Shown piece by piece: positions 6,417-8,301 of a DNA stretch of 8,301 nucleotides; position 1 is the first letter of the stretch, and every line of letters begins with the position of its first letter. Position numbers and translations under genes: made by a program. Origin of the DNA: Polaromonas sp. (GTDB lineage Bacteria; Pseudomonadota; Gammaproteobacteria; Burkholderiales; Burkholderiaceae_C); the NCBI GenBank assembly GCA_013205645.1, contig JABMMH010000043.1, positions 1 to 8,301 of the forward strand, written 5' to 3'. The notes beneath the pieces were generated by a model that worked only from the letters and a program-made list of their open reading frames with translations, did no database searches and was not told the origin of the DNA.

Positions 6417-7616
6417 TCAAACGCCAGCCGGCATTTTGCAGCTACCGACATAGGCATCGGCGTGGTTTTTCAGCACGACACCCATGGTCCGGTTGGTCAC
6501 GCGGCCTTTGGCGTCCTTGACGATCACACGCAGGTAGTAGTCTTGAATCGGAAACTGGTTCTTGTTGAATTTGAAGGGGCCACGCACCGACGCAAAGTTG
6601 GCCGCTTGCAGCGCCTTGCGCACGGCGGCCTTGTCGCTAAGTTGGCCTTTGCTGTCGCGCACAGCAGAGTCAATCAGCAGCGCCGCGTCATAGCCCTGCG
6701 AGGCGTACAGGGACGGCAGGCGGCCATATTCTTTTTCAAATTCGGCTACAAAGCGTTTGTTGGCCGGGTTGTTCATGTCGTGGCCCCATTGGCTGGTGTT
6801 GAACATGCCCAGCATGGACTCGCCAACAGCCTTGATCACGTCCTCGTCACCTGAAAAGCCAGGCGCAAACAGCGTCATGTCCTTGGACAGGCCAGCCGCC
6901 ACAAACTGCTTGATGAAGTTGATGCCCATGCCGCCCGGCAGAAAGATGTAGACCGCATCTGCCTTGGAGGCGCGCAGCTGTGAGATTTCGGTGCCGAAGT
7001 TCAGCTGGTTCAGCGCGGGCAAGGTCTCAGAGGCAATTTCGCCTTTGTAGTAACGCTTGAAGCCGCTGATAGCGTCTTTGCCTGCCGGGTAGTTGGGGGC
7101 TATCACGGCGACGCGCTTGAAGCCTTTTTCCTGCACGACTTGGCCAACGGCTTCGTGCAGATTGTCGTTTTGCCAAGAGGCGCTGAAAAAGTAGGGATTG
7201 CACTGCTCACCGGCATACTGCGAGGGACCCGCATTGGCGCTGACGTAGAAGGTCTTCGACGCAAAGGTTGGCGCGCCGACGGCCAACATGACATTGGAAA
7301 ACACCACGCCGGTCATGAAGTCCACCTTGTCGCGCTTGATCAGGCGGTCAGCCGTCTGGCGACCGACATCCGGGCTGCCTTGGTCGTCGGCAATGATGAT
7401 TTCAGCAGGCCTGCCGCCCAGCTTGTTACCCGCCAGTTTGACGGCCAACTGAAAACCGTCACGAATGTCCACCCCCAAGCCTGCGCCGGGACCCGACAGC
7501 GTGCTCAGCAGGCCAACCTTCACCGGCTCGGTGGACTGGGCCGAGGCCGCCATGGCAACACCGGCAGCCGCAGCCAGCAGCGTCATACGAAGGGGACGAA
7601 AATCGGGTACAAACAT
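6417..7616 (-). CDS. Periplasmic substrate-binding protein of the Liv-type ABC importer
   Basis: Captures the substrate in the periplasm and delivers it to LivH-LivM. The 399-residue product from the ATG at 7616 has a signal peptide: basic n-region with Arg7 and Arg10, hydrophobic core MTLLAAAAGVAMA, and likely cleavage after ASA (24-26). The mature part is a type 1 periplasmic binding fold (Peripla_BP_6/LivJ class), with VKVGLLSTLSGPGAGLG (32-48), IIADDQGSPDVGRQTADRL (74-92), PNYPAGKDAISGFKRYY (174-190) and FLPGGMGINF (225-234). Cys139 and Cys393 are its only cysteines. The overall pattern resembles binding proteins I recall near aromatic-acid pathways (nitrobenzoate/hydroxybenzoate type) more than E. 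coli LivJ, so an aromatic or other carboxylate is as likely as leucine. Upstream TTG (7661) and ATG (7637) in frame are poorer starts: they give a non-signal extension, and the good Shine-Dalgarno sits before 7616. First gene of the operon. Confidence 0.92.
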   Translation of the reverse strand: MFVPDFRPLRMTLLAAAAGVAMAASAQSTEPVKVGLLSTLSGPGAGLGVDIRDGFQLAVKLAGNKLGGRPAEIIIADDQGSPDVGRQTADRLIKRDKVDFMTGVVFSNVMLAVGAPTFASKTFYVSANAGPSQYAGEQCNPYFFSASWQNDNLHEAVGQVVQEKGFKRVAVIAPNYPAGKDAISGFKRYYKGEIASETLPALNQLNFGTEISQLRASKADAVYIFLPGGMGINFIKQFVAAGLSKDMTLFAPGFSGDEDVIKAVGESMLGMFNTSQWGHDMNNPANKRFVAEFEKEYGRLPSLYASQGYDAALLIDSAVRDSKGQLSDKAAVRKALQAANFASVRGPFKFNKNQFPIQDYYLRVIVKDAKGRVTNRTMGVVLKNHADAYVGSCKMPAGV

Positions 7617-7622
7617 GGAATG

Positions 7623-7630
7623 CTTCCTTT
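7623..7630 (-). promoter_or_regulatory. Ribosome-binding site of the binding-protein gene
   Basis: AAAGGAAG on the minus strand, with its AGGA core 8 nt before the ATG at 7616. It is the clearest ribosome-binding site in the operon and decides the start over the alternatives at 7637 and 7661. It fits a binding protein made in excess over the permeases. Confidence 0.7.
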
Positions 7631-7681
7631 CGATCATTGAACAGGGCGGCGTGCAAAGCAATAGCTCAGGCCAAGTCGGTG

Positions 7682-7687
7682 ATCATA
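7682..7687 (-). promoter_or_regulatory. Possible -10 element for the transporter operon
   Basis: TATGAT on the minus strand matches TATAAT at five of six positions. It would place transcription start near 7675 and give a leader of roughly 60 nt. No good -35 lies 16-18 nt upstream; the nearest TTGCCA (minus strand, 7710-7715) is 22 nt away, so an activator would be needed if this is real. Confidence 0.25.
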
Positions 7688-7709
7688 TCCGTCACGCTGC
7701 AAAAGACCT

Positions 7710-7726
7710 TGGCAAGTCAGTTGCCA
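7710..7726. promoter_or_regulatory. Inverted repeat, candidate operator
   Basis: TGGCAA-gtcag-TTGCCA: two perfect 6-bp arms around a 5-bp spacer, sitting about midway between the two divergent genes. Its T-N-A ended dyad shape and position suit a dimeric regulator (LysR-type or similar) controlling one or both directions. No regulator gene is in the window, so the binding protein is unknown. Confidence 0.4.
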
Positions 7727-7762
7727 CGCTTAGTAGCGCCTGCGCCGGACTGAAGTCTGCCC

Positions 7763-7768
7763 TATAGT
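7763..7768 (+). promoter_or_regulatory. Possible -10 element for the formaldehyde dehydrogenase gene
   Basis: TATAGT matches TATAAT at five of six positions and lies 33 nt before the ATG at 7802, giving a short leader. A matching -35 is not apparent. It is overlapped by the second copy of an AGTCTG direct repeat (7754-7759 and 7766-7771), which might mark a regulator site. Confidence 0.3.
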
Positions 7769-7801
7769 CTGAAACCTTTCCCTCTAACGCACCCGATCCC
7801 C

Positions 7802-8301
7802 ATGAAAACAAAAGCTGCTGTCGCCTGGAAATCAGGCCAACCCCTGACCATTGAAACCGTGGACCTGCAAGGGCCGAAATTTGGCGAGGTGCTGATCGAG
7901 ATCAAGGCCACCGGTATTTGCCATACCGACTATTACACGCTGTCAGGCGCTGACCCTGAAGGCATCTTCCCGGCGATTTTGGGCCATGAAGGCGCCGGTA
8001 TTGTGGTTGACGTTGGCCCGGGCGTGACCTCGCTGCAAAAAGGCGACCACGTTATTCCGCTTTACACGCCAGAGTGCCGCCAGTGCAAATACTGCCTGTC
8101 GCGCAAAACCAATTTGTGCCAGTTGATTCGCGGCACCCAAGGCCAGGGCCTGATGCCCGACGCCACCAGCCGCTTCAGCATGGACGGTCAACCGATCTTC
8201 CATTACATGGGCACCTCGACCTTCAGCAACTACACCGTCGCCCCCGAAATCTCGCTGGCCAAAATCCGCAAGGACGCGCCGTTTGACAAGGTCTGCTACA
8301 T
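7802..8301 (+). CDS. frmA: S-(hydroxymethyl)glutathione dehydrogenase / class III alcohol dehydrogenase, 3' end missing
   Basis: Cytoplasmic zinc enzyme that oxidises S-(hydroxymethyl)glutathione, formed from formaldehyde and glutathione, to S-formylglutathione with NAD+; members of the family also reduce S-nitrosoglutathione. The first 166 codons are present of an expected 370 or so. The start MKTKAAVAWKSGQPLTIE is typical of the family. Catalytic-zinc ligands Cys40 (in GICHTD) and His62 (in GHEGAG) are present, as are the four structural-zinc cysteines 92, 95, 98 and 106 in the PECRQCKYC...NLC pattern. The HYMGTSTFSNYTV segment (134-146) is also diagnostic. The NAD-binding Rossmann part lies beyond the window. 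No ribosome-binding site is visible before the ATG. It is divergent from the transporter operon across a 185-nt gap; an S-formylglutathione hydrolase gene often follows in related genomes but cannot be seen here. Confidence 0.95.
   Translation, partial: MKTKAAVAWKSGQPLTIETVDLQGPKFGEVLIEIKATGICHTDYYTLSGADPEGIFPAILGHEGAGIVVDVGPGVTSLQKGDHVIPLYTPECRQCKYCLSRKTNLCQLIRGTQGQGLMPDATSRFSMDGQPIFHYMGTSTFSNYTVAPEISLAKIRKDAPFDKVCY

Larger units (their letters stand above)
7617..7801. promoter_or_regulatory. Divergent promoter region, transporter operon / formaldehyde dehydrogenase
   Basis: The 185 nt between two divergent start codons must hold the promoters of both units unless one is read from elsewhere. 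I see a 17-bp inverted repeat near the middle, one -10-like hexamer for each direction without convincing -35 partners, and a short direct repeat next to the rightward -10. No small ORF, tRNA or riboswitch-like structure is evident. Confidence 0.7.

Noticed and set aside
3066..7616. Novel multi-gene system on the minus strand
   Set aside because: All five genes fit a standard Liv-type ABC importer in standard order; only the substrate is unknown.
7617..7661. N-terminal extension of the binding protein from TTG 7661 or ATG 7637
   Set aside because: The extension covers the strong ribosome-binding site and puts extra residues before a normal signal peptide.
7943..8203. 86-codon minus-strand frame opposite the formaldehyde dehydrogenase gene
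   Set aside because: Antisense shadow of conserved zinc-site codons; no ribosome-binding site or domain.

Overview
The window fits a moderately GC-rich betaproteobacterium, most likely Burkholderiales/Comamonadaceae. I infer this from the protein style of DnaK, DnaJ and the transporter subunits; no database search was possible. Every gene is intact in frame except the two cut by the window edges, and I see no insertion sequences, phage genes, CRISPR arrays, tRNAs or rRNAs.

Positions 1-3065 (+ strand) hold the heat-shock chaperone pair dnaK (lacking about its first 44 codons) and complete dnaJ. The 112-nt gap between them carries three consecutive hairpins, the last followed by five Ts just before dnaJ. 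DnaK and DnaJ work together: DnaJ delivers unfolded clients and stimulates DnaK ATP hydrolysis.

Positions 3066-7616 (- strand) hold a five-gene ABC import operon of the branched-chain amino acid (HAAT/Liv) type. Reading from 7616 down, the order is periplasmic binding protein, LivH and LivM permeases, LivG and LivF ATPases. The genes overlap or nearly touch (8-nt gap, 8-nt overlap, 1-nt overlap, 1-nt gap), so they are almost certainly one transcript. The binding protein belongs to a group that often serves aromatic acids rather than leucine, so the substrate is open. The end of livF abuts the end of dnaJ with no spacer.

Positions 7617-7801 form a divergent promoter region with a 17-bp inverted repeat. 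From 7802 (+ strand) the first 166 codons of a glutathione-dependent formaldehyde dehydrogenase (class III alcohol dehydrogenase) run off the window. If the transporter carries methoxylated aromatics, the pairing would make sense because O-demethylation releases formaldehyde; that link is a hypothesis.

I found no new biological system here. The points most worth a second look are the dnaK-dnaJ hairpin array, the zero-gap convergent end of dnaJ and livF, and the divergent operator-like repeat.
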